Positions 53,126-62,022 of a stretch of 64,000 bases of DNA are shown here, one piece after another; within the stretch, counting starts at the first letter, position 1, and each line of letters starts with the position of its first letter. The stretch comes from Pedobacter sp. AK013 (GTDB lineage: Bacteria; Bacteroidota; Bacteroidia; Sphingobacteriales; Sphingobacteriaceae). The notes beneath the pieces were generated by a model. The model was not told where the DNA came from. It ran no database searches and saw nothing but the letters and a program-made list of their open reading frames with translations. Where the stretch lies: the NCBI RefSeq assembly GCF_014205835.1, contig NZ_JACHCQ010000002.1, positions 1 through 64,000 of the forward strand, written 5' to 3'. The position numbers and the translations under genes were made by a program.

Positions 53126-53668
53126 ATGGAAGAGCAAGTTATTCTGGTTGATCAGGAGGATGTACCGAAAGGGCAGATGAATAAAATGGAAGCACACGAA
53201 AAGGGTATATTACACCGTGCCTTTTCTGTTTTCATTTTTAATTCTAAGCGCGAATTGTTACTACAACAAAGAGCAATAAGCAAATACCATTCGGGGGGCT
53301 TATGGACAAATACCTGTTGCAGTCATCCTCGGATTGGAGAAAGTAATATTCATGCAGCTAAAAGGAGATTAATGGAAGAAATGGGGATGGAATGCGAATT
53401 AAACTATCTCTTTAAATTTACCTATAAAGCAATATTTGAAGATGGCTTAACGGAACACGAGATAGACCATGTTTTTTTTGGTATGAGTGATAAATTACCT
53501 GTTATAAACCCTGATGAAGTGGAAACCTTTAAGTATATGGATTTGGAAACGTTGGCGCAAGATATTGCTGTTAATCCGAGTGCCTATACACCATGGTTAA
53601 GAATCTGTTTAGATAAAGTTGTTATGCATGCATCAACCGCTAAAACAAAAAACGGGCATACAGCCTAA
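53126..53668 (+). CDS. idi: Isopentenyl-diphosphate delta-isomerase, type I
   Basis: A 180-residue NUDIX-like type I isomerase interconverting IPP and DMAPP. The active-site Cys65 lies in TNTCCSHPR (62-70; C64 is adjacent). The NUDIX-like helix is RRLMEEMGMECE, and the acidic Glu110/Glu112 pair is in EHEIDHVFFG. It starts at the base following the crtB stop, completing a merR-crtB-idi operon, and would supply DMAPP for the carotenoid chain. A hairpin (53652-53681) spans its stop codon. Confidence 0.94.
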   Translation: MEEQVILVDQEDVPKGQMNKMEAHEKGILHRAFSVFIFNSKRELLLQQRAISKYHSGGLWTNTCCSHPRIGESNIHAAKRRLMEEMGMECELNYLFKFTYKAIFEDGLTEHEIDHVFFGMSDKLPVINPDEVETFKYMDLETLAQDIAVNPSAYTPWLRICLDKVVMHASTAKTKNGHTA

Positions 53669-53681
53669 GCCGTATACCCGT
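53652..53681 (+). terminator. Hairpin overlapping the idi stop codon
   Basis: ACGGG...ATAC...GC on the left pairs with GC...GTAT...CCCGT on the right, with single mismatches, around the stop codon TAA (53666-53668). No clear T run follows, so it is a weak terminator or a translational/RNA-stability element. Confidence 0.4.
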
Positions 53682-53952
53682 ATCTAAATTAACGCTCTCG
53701 AGGACAAATATAGGACTTGTTTAGATAATTCCTAAAAGTTTAACATTTCTTTTACTTTAAGATTATAGTTTGAACTTTGAGATTATGTTGGCCTTTAAAG
53801 TAAGAGATTAGTATATAGGTGTTTATGGGTTTTGACTGAAATAAATACCAAGAATATTTTTTTTTCTTAGTCGTATCGTTTTATGATATGTGTTATAGTT
53901 TTATGTTGATCAACTTGTTCTTTCGATACCAAAAGTTGGTGGAACGAGCTTA

Positions 53953-54165
53953 TTAGTCTTCCTCCAGTTTCTGGAATTCAAATTTATCTTTAATGTGGCG
54001 GTTAAAGTATCTTCCCTTCGACCTGGCAGCCTTTAACATCTTGTAAATCTTTTCGGGAACATTTTTGTATAGGTAAATTGTATTAGTTAAGAAAATGATT
54101 TTCAGTGCTTTATATACTACATCATAACTGAAATATTTAATTACCGATGATGGCATAACCTTCAA
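53953..54165 (-). CDS. KTSC-domain small protein
   Basis: A 70-residue protein matching the KTSC family: SSVIKYFSYD near the N-terminus, then YLYKNVPEKIYKMLKAARSKGRYFNRHIKDKFEF. The final Lys/Phe/Glu tail is usual. KTSC domains occur alone or fused to nucleic-acid-related enzymes; the function is unknown. It lies 40 bases downstream of the small membrane protein gene, in the same direction. Confidence 0.88.
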   Translation of the reverse strand: MKVMPSSVIKYFSYDVVYKALKIIFLTNTIYLYKNVPEKIYKMLKAARSKGRYFNRHIKDKFEFQKLEED

Positions 54166-54205
54166 GTTTGTGTGTTAAAAAAAACACCTGCTGCCTAAAA
54201 TAGTT

Positions 54206-54586
54206 TCAATCATTTTTTAGTTCTGATTCTTCCCTGGCTACCTTAATTTTTTCTTTTTTAAGATCAATCCTGATGATATTGTACAAACTCATGTAAACAT
54301 TAGCAATCCAGACAATTGAAAAGAAAGAAATAATGTAACCGCGCCAGTCTGGATAAATTAAAGTGAATTTGGTAAAGAAAAGCAGTAGTGCGGTTACATA
54401 ATGGCTGAAACAATATTCGCAGGTGAAAACATAGAAAAACTTACGTTTAACCAGCTTATTACAATTTTTTGAACGGTCAATACAGAATTCGCGCGCCTCT
54501 CTAAATATTTCCTCTTTTGTAACTGTCCATGCAATACAGGCTACAGGCAGTGCCATTATGAAGAGATAATATATGTGTGCTTCCAT
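54206..54586 (-). CDS. Small membrane protein with CxxC motif, unknown
   Basis: A 126-residue protein with about three hydrophobic segments. The ATG at 54586 is chosen over a TTG nine codons upstream because the extension is polar. A central CEYCFSHYVTALLLFF (about 55-70) carries a CxxC facing a His, and an earlier Cys pair (CIDRSKNC) may pair with it. The C-terminus is a charged coil (KKEKIKVAREESELKND). The pattern recalls DUF1360-like small membrane proteins with a CxxC segment, but this is uncertain. Confidence 0.65.
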   Translation of the reverse strand: MEAHIYYLFIMALPVACIAWTVTKEEIFREAREFCIDRSKNCNKLVKRKFFYVFTCEYCFSHYVTALLLFFTKFTLIYPDWRGYIISFFSIVWIANVYMSLYNIIRIDLKKEKIKVAREESELKND

Positions 54587-54698
54587 TTTGATCAAATTCT
54601 GGTATAAGTACAACCTTAAAGCCTTGAAAATGTTTAACTAAGCAATAAACATTTTGATTATATTTATGTTAGTTAAAGTATAGGTAATTATTTGTTTT

Positions 54699-54887
54699 AT
54701 GGAAAGATCAGAAATCATATCTCTACTTGAGGTAATCAATCAACAGGTTAGTTCTTCGGTTTTAGGTGGGATGGAAGAAGAGTACGAAGAATTAGAAAGT
54801 ATGGGCCTAATTAAAATTAACCGCGATTCGGTACAATGGTCATCATCTATGACTCCTGCCGGAAATGCTTATTTGGGGCACGATTAG
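54699..54887 (+). CDS. Small acidic protein, unknown
   Basis: A 62-residue protein with a helical N-terminus (MERSEIISLLEVINQQVSS) and a short wing-like end (MGLIKINRDSVQWSSSMTPAGNAYL). The C-terminal part looks like a small winged-helix end, but there is too little sequence to assign. It stands alone between divergent genes and the codon use is like its neighbours. It may be spurious. Confidence 0.5.
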   Translation: MERSEIISLLEVINQQVSSSVLGGMEEEYEELESMGLIKINRDSVQWSSSMTPAGNAYLGHD

Positions 54888-55391
54888 TTACGCTAACGTA
54901 TGCGTAGAAGTAGCTAACTATAATCATCACCTCTCATGACTTTGAAATCAGTTGGAGTGGTTATTCGCTTAATGTAGTCTCGCCCCGGTTTCTGCCCCGA
55001 TGAGGAATGGTGTCATTTCACTATGGTCGGGTTTAGGTTATTTGGGTCTTTTGCTAATAAGTCCGTTTTCTTTGAAATGGTTCGGCAATGGACTACAGAT
55101 TTTTGACTAAACGGTTTTGAGCTAAGTAGCTCTGATAGAAATGAAGATCCCTTTTGCACGCCCGTTGGATTGTTTACTTTGGATTTTAACCAAAAGGATT
55201 GGAATGGACAGCAGGATTGAACCCTTCCTAATGGTTACAGGTATTCGCTCCAAAAAAAAGATTATTACGACTTAATTTTAACGGTTGCTTAGTAGAGTCT
55301 ATCAGGCTCTTTAAGACTAAACTTTGACCAATTTATTGTTGGAATTCTGCTAAATTTGCAGCAAGTTTGGAATTGTGCCTAAATTAAATAA
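54888..55391. other. 504-base intergenic region, no gene identified
   Basis: No open frame with protein-like features, no tRNA fold and no known RNA motif was recognised. The -7 box TAAATTTG at 55351-55358 near the right end should serve the HipA-like gene. The remainder is less AT-rich than average for a spacer and may hold decayed coding sequence or an unrecognised RNA. Confidence 0.5.
55351..55358 (+). promoter_or_regulatory. -7 box (TAAATTTG) for the HipA-like/DUF3037 operon
   Basis: TAAATTTG matches TAnnTTTG. It is 33 bases before the ATG at 55392. A TTTG occurs upstream at 55323-55326, somewhat further than the usual 18-20 bases. Confidence 0.45.
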
Positions 55392-56204
55392 ATGGCCATT
55401 CTAGCTGCAGATATGAACGATTTACAACTTAGAACCGTAAATGTAACCAGATACGTTACGCCCTTGCGCGAAGGTGGCTCTATGCCCGCCATTGCAGAGG
55501 CTGATGATAACTTTTTATATGTACTGAAATTTAGAGGAGCAGGACAGGGTACCCGGGCTTTAATAGCTGAACTAATTGGAGGTGAAATAGCCCGATATTT
55601 AGGTTTGCGTGTACCTGAGTTGGTTTTTGCCAATCTGGATGAAGCTTTTGGGAGAACAGAGCCCGACGAAGAAATTCAAGATCTGCTAAAAGCCAGTGTA
55701 GGTTTAAATTTGGCATTGCATTATTTATCAGGAGCGATAACATTCGACCCGACAGTAACTACTGTAGATGCTAAACTTGCATCGCAGATTGTATGGCTTG
55801 ATTGTTTTTTAACCAATATGGACCGTACCTGCAGAAATACCAATATGTTGTTGTGGCATAAAGAGCTTTGGTTAATAGACCATGGTGCTGCATTATATTT
55901 TCATCATTCCTGGCAAAATTGGGAGGAGCAGGCTATTAAACCTTTCTTTTTGGTAAAAGACCACGTATTATTGCCATGGGCATCTGAACTGGAAAGTGTA
56001 AATGAAGAATTTAATAAACTGCTCACTCCTGAAAAGATAGCAGCAGTAATTAATTTAATCCCTGATGACTGGCTGGAAGGTGAAACAAATTTTGAAAGCA
56101 AAACGGAGCATCGGAATGCCTATACACATTTCCTTACTACTAGGTTAACTCATTCAACTATATTTTTAAAAGAGGCACAGCATGCAAGGGAAATTCTTAT
56201 TTGA
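55392..56204 (+). CDS. HipA-like kinase-family protein
   Basis: A 270-residue protein of the short HipA-like kinase group; an in-frame ATG at 55413 (MNDLQLRTVN) is also possible. The visible core is YVLKFRGAGQGTRALIAELIGGEIARYLGL (Lys binding ATP, followed by the helix), WLDCFLTNMDRTCRNTNMLLWHKELWLIDHGAAL, in which NMDRTCRNTN carries the catalytic Asp and Asn, and LIDHGAA the metal-binding Asp. HipA phosphorylates glutamyl-tRNA synthetase in E. coli; the target here is unknown. It lacks the N-terminal HipA Couple_hipA domain. DUF3037 overlaps it by 23 bases. Confidence 0.85.
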   Translation: MAILAADMNDLQLRTVNVTRYVTPLREGGSMPAIAEADDNFLYVLKFRGAGQGTRALIAELIGGEIARYLGLRVPELVFANLDEAFGRTEPDEEIQDLLKASVGLNLALHYLSGAITFDPTVTTVDAKLASQIVWLDCFLTNMDRTCRNTNMLLWHKELWLIDHGAALYFHHSWQNWEEQAIKPFFLVKDHVLLPWASELESVNEEFNKLLTPEKIAAVINLIPDDWLEGETNFESKTEHRNAYTHFLTTRLTHSTIFLKEAQHAREILI

Positions 56205-56565
56205 GTACGCTGTGATTCGCGTAATGCCCAGGGTAGAACGTGAGGAATTTATTAATGTGGGCATTATTTTGTTTTGTGCCAAGCAAAAGTTTTTAAAAAG
56301 TGTTTTTGCACTTGATGAAAAAAGAATAAAGGCTTTTTCTACTGAAGTAGATTTAGTTGAATTAAAAGAAAATCTATGTGCTTTTGAAAGAATAAGTACA
56401 GCCGCAAAAGGATCAGGCCCTATTGGTCAATACGATCAGGCTTCTCGGTTTAGGTGGCTTACCGCAACAAGAAGCACTGTAGTGCAATGCTCAAAAGTAC
56501 ACCCTGGTTTTTGTGATGATGCAGAAGAGACACTGTTAAGGCTGCATAACGAGCTTGTTTTATAG
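56182..56565 (+). CDS. DUF3037 protein
   Basis: A 127-residue protein with the DUF3037 pattern: FEYAVIRVMPRVEREEFINVGIILFC near the N-terminus, followed by DEKRIKAF, a central helix and FRWLTATRSTVVQCSKVHPGFCDD. The function is unknown. The gene overlaps the HipA-like kinase by 23 bases in another frame, so translation is probably coupled. DUF3037 genes commonly neighbour such short HipA-like genes, which suggests a functional pair, possibly antagonist or substrate of the kinase (inference). Confidence 0.88.
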   Translation: MQGKFLFEYAVIRVMPRVEREEFINVGIILFCAKQKFLKSVFALDEKRIKAFSTEVDLVELKENLCAFERISTAAKGSGPIGQYDQASRFRWLTATRSTVVQCSKVHPGFCDDAEETLLRLHNELVL

Positions 56566-56648
56566 TAAACAGTTTTCAGTTAACAATTCTCAGTTTGCAT
56601 TAGTCAAATAACCAGTTAAACAATTTATACAGTTAACCAATCTTTCCG

Positions 56649-58562
56649 TTGTCAAAAGAATATTTTAAAAAACTTCAAGATTTGCTCGATACCGAGCGCA
56701 ATGAAGATTTACAATCGTACTTAAAACTTACTGAAAATACTTCGGCTGCTGATAGGAGGGCATTGGGTTTAACCTGGTACCCGATAGCCATCAGGAATAC
56801 TGAAATAGGCCGCGGCGATTATTTAACGGTAGAATTGGAAAGAACTACCCACCAGGATTTTTCTCATCAGTTCCGTTTTGGTTCTGCTGTGGTATTGTTT
56901 TCCAATCATGACCCCAAAGAAGACCGCATAGAGGGAATTATAAACCATCAGAGTGGTAGCAGGATGAAAATTAGCTTCCGAGTTGATGAATTACCAGATT
57001 GGACAAGGGATGGCAAACTCGGCGTAGACTTACTTTTTGATAATAACAGTTACGACGAAATGCAGAATGCCCTGAAACAGGCTACGCATTTGGCAGAAAA
57101 TGAATCAGAAAATAAATTGATCCGTATTTTAACAAAAGGTGAAAAACCTTCATTTCAGAGAGAAGAGAAATTTATCATTCCGAATACGCTAAACGATTCA
57201 CAGCAATTAGCGGTGAATAAAATTATTGCAGCCGATCACCTGGCTGTGGTTCATGGTCCGCCGGGTACCGGAAAAACAACCACATTGGTGCATGCTATAA
57301 AATCGTTGGTTAAACACAGCGATCAACAAATTCTGGTAGTAGCACCGAGTAATACCGCTGTTGATTTACTTACAGAGAAGTTAGCTGCAGAAGGGCTAAA
57401 AGTAATCCGCGTGGGTAACCCGGCAAGGGTTTCTGAAAAGTTGCTTGCGGCAACTCTTGATCATCAAATGGCGGATCATCCGGAGATGAAAACGATTAAA
57501 GCTTTAAAAAAACAGGCCAGTGAGTATAAAAACATGGCCCACAAATACAAACGCAGTTTTGGTAAAGCAGAACGCGACCAACGTAAGGCACTGTTTGATG
57601 AAGCACACAAAATAGGAAAAGAAGTAGAAAAGATCGAGCAGTATATTATGGATAATCTGTTTACCAAAGCACAGATTATCACTGCCACTTTGGTAGGCGC
57701 CAACCACTATACCGTTCGGAATTTAAAATATAATACCATTGTAATTGATGAAGCGGGCCAGGCTTTAGAACCAGCTTGCTGGATACCGATTTTAAAAGCG
57801 CAGAAAGTAATATTGGCGGGAGATCATTTTCAGCTTTCACCCACCATAAAATCGAATGAAGCAGCTAGAAATGGCTTAAGTAATACCTTACTAGAAAAGG
57901 CTGTAAATCTTCATCCAGAGTCAGTTGTTTTGTTAAAAGAGCAATACAGGATGAATGCGGCTATTATGGGCTATTCATCTCAGGTATTTTACAAAAATGA
58001 GTTAAAAGCACATCATTCTGTTACCGATCATTTATTATTTACCGGCGATCAACCGATTCAATTTATCGATACGGCAGGTTGTAGTTACGACGAAAAATTA
58101 GATGGAACAAGTACGACCAATCCTGATGAAGCTGCATTTTTGGTCAAACATTTAACATATTTGGTTACTAGTTTAGCACAGCAAACATTAACTGAAAGTT
58201 TTCCATCTGTTGCTATTGTTTCTCCGTATAAACAACAGGTCCAGATTTTAAATGCCTTAGTTCAGGAAAATGAAATTTTAACTCCATATCGCAATAAAAT
58301 TGCGGTAAATACCATTGATAGCTTTCAGGGGCAGGAACGTGATATTGTTTATATCAGCCTGACCAGGAGCAATGGGGATGGAAGCATAGGTTTTTTATCA
58401 GATACGAGGAGAATGAATGTAGCCATGACGAGGGCCAGAAAAAAGCTGGTGGTTATTGGTGATAGCGCTACATTATCGAAATCTAGTTTTTATGCTGAAT
58501 TTATCCAGTATGCAGAACAATTGAATGCCTACCACAGCGCCTGGGAGTTTATAGACTTATAG
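56649..58562 (+). CDS. UPF1/IGHMBP2-like superfamily 1B helicase
   Basis: A 637-residue helicase. There is no ATG near the N-terminus: the start is the TTG at 56649 (then SKEYFKK), as no other good initiation codon precedes the conserved part. Walker A GPPGTGKTTTLV begins at residue 203. Motif II is VIDEAGQA (about 366), motif III lies in ILAGDHFQLSPT, and motifs IV to VI are EQYRMN, VNTIDSFQGQERDIVYISLTRS and MNVAMTRARKKLVVIGD. It unwinds DNA or RNA; bacterial members are linked to repair and replication. It begins 83 bases after DUF3037 and is probably separate. Confidence 0.93.
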   Translation: MSKEYFKKLQDLLDTERNEDLQSYLKLTENTSAADRRALGLTWYPIAIRNTEIGRGDYLTVELERTTHQDFSHQFRFGSAVVLFSNHDPKEDRIEGIINHQSGSRMKISFRVDELPDWTRDGKLGVDLLFDNNSYDEMQNALKQATHLAENESENKLIRILTKGEKPSFQREEKFIIPNTLNDSQQLAVNKIIAADHLAVVHGPPGTGKTTTLVHAIKSLVKHSDQQILVVAPSNTAVDLLTEKLAAEGLKVIRVGNPARVSEKLLAATLDHQMADHPEMKTIKALKKQASEYKNMAHKYKRSFGKAERDQRKALFDEAHKIGKEVEKIEQYIMDNLFTKAQIITATLVGANHYTVRNLKYNTIVIDEAGQALEPACWIPILKAQKVILAGDHFQLSPTIKSNEAARNGLSNTLLEKAVNLHPESVVLLKEQYRMNAAIMGYSSQVFYKNELKAHHSVTDHLLFTGDQPIQFIDTAGCSYDEKLDGTSTTNPDEAAFLVKHLTYLVTSLAQQTLTESFPSVAIVSPYKQQVQILNALVQENEILTPYRNKIAVNTIDSFQGQERDIVYISLTRSNGDGSIGFLSDTRRMNVAMTRARKKLVVIGDSATLSKSSFYAEFIQYAEQLNAYHSAWEFIDL

Positions 58563-58610
58563 TCATAAAGCATTGTTGTTTTTCCTTATAATGACAGATC
58601 CAAAAATCGG

Positions 58611-58689
58611 TCGTCATTTCGACTGAAGCTTACCGATCTTTCATCGGTAGCGGAATGGAGAAATCTTTTAAGATAGCGCAAAGATTTCT
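58611..58689. repeat. REP-like palindromic intergenic element
   Basis: TCGTCATTTCGACTGAAGCT starts the element. TACCGAT/ATCGGTA (58631-58637 and 58643-58649) and AGAAATCTTT/AAAGATTTCT (58659-58668 and 58680-58689) form two hairpins. The GTCATTTCGACTGAAGC...GAATGGAGAAATCT backbone is the dispersed repeat seen at 39536 and 43831. Confidence 0.65.
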
Positions 58690-58739
58690 TTACCATTTAC
58701 GATGCCTTCCACTGGAAAAATAATTAAAGGCGCTTATTA

Positions 58740-60593
58740 CTAAACCTTTTCCAGTTTCTTTTCTTCTTCAAGCTTGCCCGATATACTAGCTCCTGCAATT
58801 AATAGTTCGTGCGTAATGGTTTTGGTATATTCTGTAATTTCGGATTTAAAATCTTTTACCGATGAACCTGAACGGATTTCTTCCAGTCTTTTTTCCCATT
58901 GTCCGGTAAGTTCGGCCTGTGCAATCTGTTTATCTTTAACCACCTCGTAAACAGCCAAACCTTTATTGGTGGGGACAAGATTTCGCTTTTCTCTTGTAAT
59001 ATATTCTCTGGTAATTAAAGTTTCGATAATGGATGCACGTGTTGCCGGTGTGCCTAAACCGCTATCTTTCATGGCATAACGTAATTCTTCGTCTTCAATC
59101 TCTTTACCACAGGTTTCGAGCGCTTTTAATAGCGAAGCCTCGTTATACATTGGCTTAGGCTTAGTTTGTTTTTCTAAAAGCGATTTTTCTGTTATAGGTA
59201 ATTGTTCTCCAACGGCAACCTTTGGCAGCGCTGCATTGTCTTCATCCTTTTTATCGTCTTCAGGGTCGTTAAAAACAGCCCGCCAGCCTGCAGAACGGAT
59301 TACCGTTCCATTGGCCACAAAAGTAACTCCTGATTGAATGGTTATTTTGGTTAACTCTTTAATGCATTCCTGGTGAAATGCCTCAATCATTCGCCCAACA
59401 ACCATATCGTACACAGCTTGTTTATCCGGACTCAACCCATAAGCCTGTTCGCCGGTAGGTAAAACAGCGTGGTGGTCGGTTACTTTTTTAGCGTTGACAC
59501 TTCGCTTATTTAAAGCAATAGTTTGCAAAAACTGCGCTTGTCTTCCGAAATCAGCATGATCGGTGAATTTTGCAATCAAATCTGGAACGCCAGCAAAAAC
59601 ATCATCGCCAATATAGCGCGATCCGGTACGGGGATAAGAAACCAATTTACTCTCGTATAGGTTCTGTAAGATGTTAAGTGTTTGATCAGCAGTATATCCT
59701 TTTTTCTTATTGGCTTCTTGCTGCAAACTACTTAAATCGTGCAGTAGCGGAGGTGGTTCTTTTCTTGGTTTAGCTTCTACAGCAGTAATGTTTCCGCCTG
59801 TTGGAAAGCCAGAAGCCACGTCCTCAACAATCGCAAATAACTTTTCTACCTCTTCTTTTTCTTTATAATTAGCGGTTGATATAGCTTTAAAAACCTGTTC
59901 ATCTTTAGAAAGTAAAATACTGATCTGATAATAGGTTTGAGGAACGAAATTTTTAATCTCCAAAAAGCGGGCACAGATCATGGCAAGGGTAGGCGTTTGT
60001 ACGCGGCCTAACGAAAGAACTGTTCTGTTACCTGCCGAAATACTTAGCGCCTGTGTAGCGTTCATTCCCACCAGCCAATCCGATTCTGAGCGGCAATGGG
60101 CCGAATTAAATAAAGTATCGTAATCGGTTCCAGGTTTTAAATTTCTGAACCCATCTTTTATCGCTTCATCTGTTTGCGAAGAGATCCAGAGGCGTTTAAA
60201 TGGTTTTTTGCATTTCAGGTAATAATAAATGTACCTGAAAATTAATTCACCCTCGCGCCCCGCATCCGTTGCTACAATAATTTCGCTGGCCTCATCAAAA
60301 AGTTTTTTTATGGTGTCTAATTGTTTGCGTACAGCCGGATCTTCTACAAAACCGTCTTTTGTTTTAATCTTTCTGACAGCAAGTTTAAACTTTTGCGGAA
60401 GCATGGGTAAATGTTGCTTCCTCCAGCCAATAAAACCATAATCCTGAGGCGGAGCCAATTGTAATAAATGCCCAAATGCCCAGGTAAAAGAATATCCTTT
60501 ACCTTCAATGTATCCATCTTTTCTGGTGGTTGCTCCGAAAACTTTAGCAAGTTCACGACCAACAGAGGGCTTTTCTGCAATTACAATCTTCAT
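58740..60593 (-). CDS. topB: DNA topoisomerase III-like type IA topoisomerase
   Basis: A 617-residue type IA topoisomerase. The TOPRIM domain opens MKIVIAEKPSVGRELAKVFGA and has ATDAGREGELIFRYIYY. The catalytic Tyr lies in the ESKLVSYPRTGSRYI block, and the segment NILQNLYES before it carries the usual helix. The C-terminus is a Lys/Glu-rich coil without zinc ribbons. TopB decatenates DNA. It is slightly shorter than E. coli TopB (653) and lacks zinc motifs, as many Bacteroidota members do. Confidence 0.93.
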   Translation of the reverse strand: MKIVIAEKPSVGRELAKVFGATTRKDGYIEGKGYSFTWAFGHLLQLAPPQDYGFIGWRKQHLPMLPQKFKLAVRKIKTKDGFVEDPAVRKQLDTIKKLFDEASEIIVATDAGREGELIFRYIYYYLKCKKPFKRLWISSQTDEAIKDGFRNLKPGTDYDTLFNSAHCRSESDWLVGMNATQALSISAGNRTVLSLGRVQTPTLAMICARFLEIKNFVPQTYYQISILLSKDEQVFKAISTANYKEKEEVEKLFAIVEDVASGFPTGGNITAVEAKPRKEPPPLLHDLSSLQQEANKKKGYTADQTLNILQNLYESKLVSYPRTGSRYIGDDVFAGVPDLIAKFTDHADFGRQAQFLQTIALNKRSVNAKKVTDHHAVLPTGEQAYGLSPDKQAVYDMVVGRMIEAFHQECIKELTKITIQSGVTFVANGTVIRSAGWRAVFNDPEDDKKDEDNAALPKVAVGEQLPITEKSLLEKQTKPKPMYNEASLLKALETCGKEIEDEELRYAMKDSGLGTPATRASIIETLITREYITREKRNLVPTNKGLAVYEVVKDKQIAQAELTGQWEKRLEEIRSGSSVKDFKSEITEYTKTITHELLIAGASISGKLEEEKKLEKV

Positions 60594-60796
60594 GAATGGG
60601 CTTATCTTTTCAACCCCAAAGATGATTAAAATATTGGCAACCGATTAAAATAATTACTCACAATGCTACTTAACACCTGTTTGGGCAAACAATTATCAGC
60701 TAACTTTGTCCATCATTTGTATCCGCAATTTTTATATCGAATTGATTAACAATTCAGTATTGCTGCTATCTAACAACTACAATTGATTTTTAATAA

Positions 60797-61240
60797 ATGG
60801 ATAAAATTTATGAACTGGCAGGCAATAAAATTAAAGTAGAGCTCGAAACACAATTAGTCCGCGTGTATAGTAATGCTCAACTTTGGGCTTATCTCAATGG
60901 AAAAACAGATGCAAGGTTTGAGCTTTTGATAAATACAATTAAGGCCGATTATGAAAAGCATTTCGGCAAAGTACTGGTTATTTCTAATGATTCGCTTATT
61001 GTAGAAATCCTGGTACATGTGTACTGCGATTACCTCGGATTGTCTTTCAATCGGTTGGTACAAATAAAATGGATTCAGGCTTTGGTTAAAAAACTGCTCA
61101 AACGCGCCGAAGTTGTAGATTGCGGCGAAAAAGAGGTGGATGGTAACCGTTGGGTTTGGGATTTACTGGCCAGTAGCAAATCGATCTTTATCTGGATATT
61201 ACCTAAAAACCTAAACGCCAAAAATATCAAGTGCTATTAA
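60797..61240 (+). CDS. Unknown soluble protein
   Basis: A 147-residue protein, alpha/beta, without signal peptide. It starts MDKIYELAGNKIKVELETQLVRVY and contains HVYCDYLGLSFNRLVQIKWIQALVKKLLKRAEVVDCGEKEVDGNRWVWDLLASSK. No known motif is recognised. The stop overlaps the convergent L,D-transpeptidase stop region by 4 bases. The codon pattern is like that of other genes, so it is probably real. Confidence 0.65.
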   Translation: MDKIYELAGNKIKVELETQLVRVYSNAQLWAYLNGKTDARFELLINTIKADYEKHFGKVLVISNDSLIVEILVHVYCDYLGLSFNRLVQIKWIQALVKKLLKRAEVVDCGEKEVDGNRWVWDLLASSKSIFIWILPKNLNAKNIKCY

Positions 61241-62022
61241 TCCACTTGAGCTGCCAAAATCTGTTCCTGATTTAATGCGACACTTGCAGCCAGTGTTTCA
61301 TTTAAAAATGATGAACTGTATTGCTGCTCTGAATTATTGATAAATAATACCGTTCGATCTGAAATGGTGTTGATGACCTGATCTGCCAACTTAGCTGGAA
61401 CCGCAGGGCAACCCTGACTTCTGCCCAATCTACCTAATTCATCTATACTTTTCTGACTTACATAACTTGCACCATGAACCACAATTGATCTTTCTCTGGC
61501 ATTGCTGTTAAAACCTTGGTCCATGCCATCCAATTTAAGCGAACGACCATGTTTACCATTATAAATTTCGCCGGTTAAATAAAAGCCCAAACTACTCTGG
61601 TTCGAGTTTATGTTATTAGAGAAAGATGATGGTTTATCGCCACCACTGTTTTGCCCATGCGCTACCCAAGTATTTAATACCAGTTTTTTGCTGGCAAGAT
61701 CGATAATGTATAAACGTTTTTTACAACTTTCCTGATCGAAATCGGCAATTGTTAAAATAGATTTGGCATGTAACAGACCAGAATATTTCAGGTTATAAAA
61801 CCCCGTTAATGCTTTTTCAAAAACCTGCTCGCTTAATCCAGCAGAATCTAAATGTACCTGATGGTAAATATTTGAGATATATTGATTGTATAGACTATCT
61901 GCTGCTATGTTTTTAATCGTATCTTGTTGTGTTTGGCGGCGATCTATCGCTTTCCAACTTGTTCCGACAATGCTCATACCCACTAAAAAAATCGTAGCAA
62001 TGTCCAGGATGTATTTCTTCAT
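61237..62022 (-). CDS. Murein L,D-transpeptidase catalytic-domain protein
   Basis: A 261-residue exported protein with an N-terminal membrane anchor or signal (about 1-22). The catalytic region is of the YkuD-like subtype of L,D-transpeptidase: VVHGASYVSQKSIDELGRLGRSQGCPAVP holds the His and the Cys (GCPAVP) of the catalytic pair. FYLTGEIYNGKHGRSLKLDGMD precedes it. Such enzymes form 3-3 cross-links in peptidoglycan or attach proteins to it. The N-terminal 90 residues are helical and unlike other domains. Confidence 0.88.
   Translation of the reverse strand: MKKYILDIATIFLVGMSIVGTSWKAIDRRQTQQDTIKNIAADSLYNQYISNIYHQVHLDSAGLSEQVFEKALTGFYNLKYSGLLHAKSILTIADFDQESCKKRLYIIDLASKKLVLNTWVAHGQNSGGDKPSSFSNNINSNQSSLGFYLTGEIYNGKHGRSLKLDGMDQGFNSNARERSIVVHGASYVSQKSIDELGRLGRSQGCPAVPAKLADQVINTISDRTVLFINNSEQQYSSSFLNETLAASVALNQEQILAAQVD

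Noticed and set aside
54888..55391. Possible small RNA or decayed gene in the 504-base spacer
   Set aside because: No recognisable fold, tRNA, riboswitch or protein fragment could be supported by eye.
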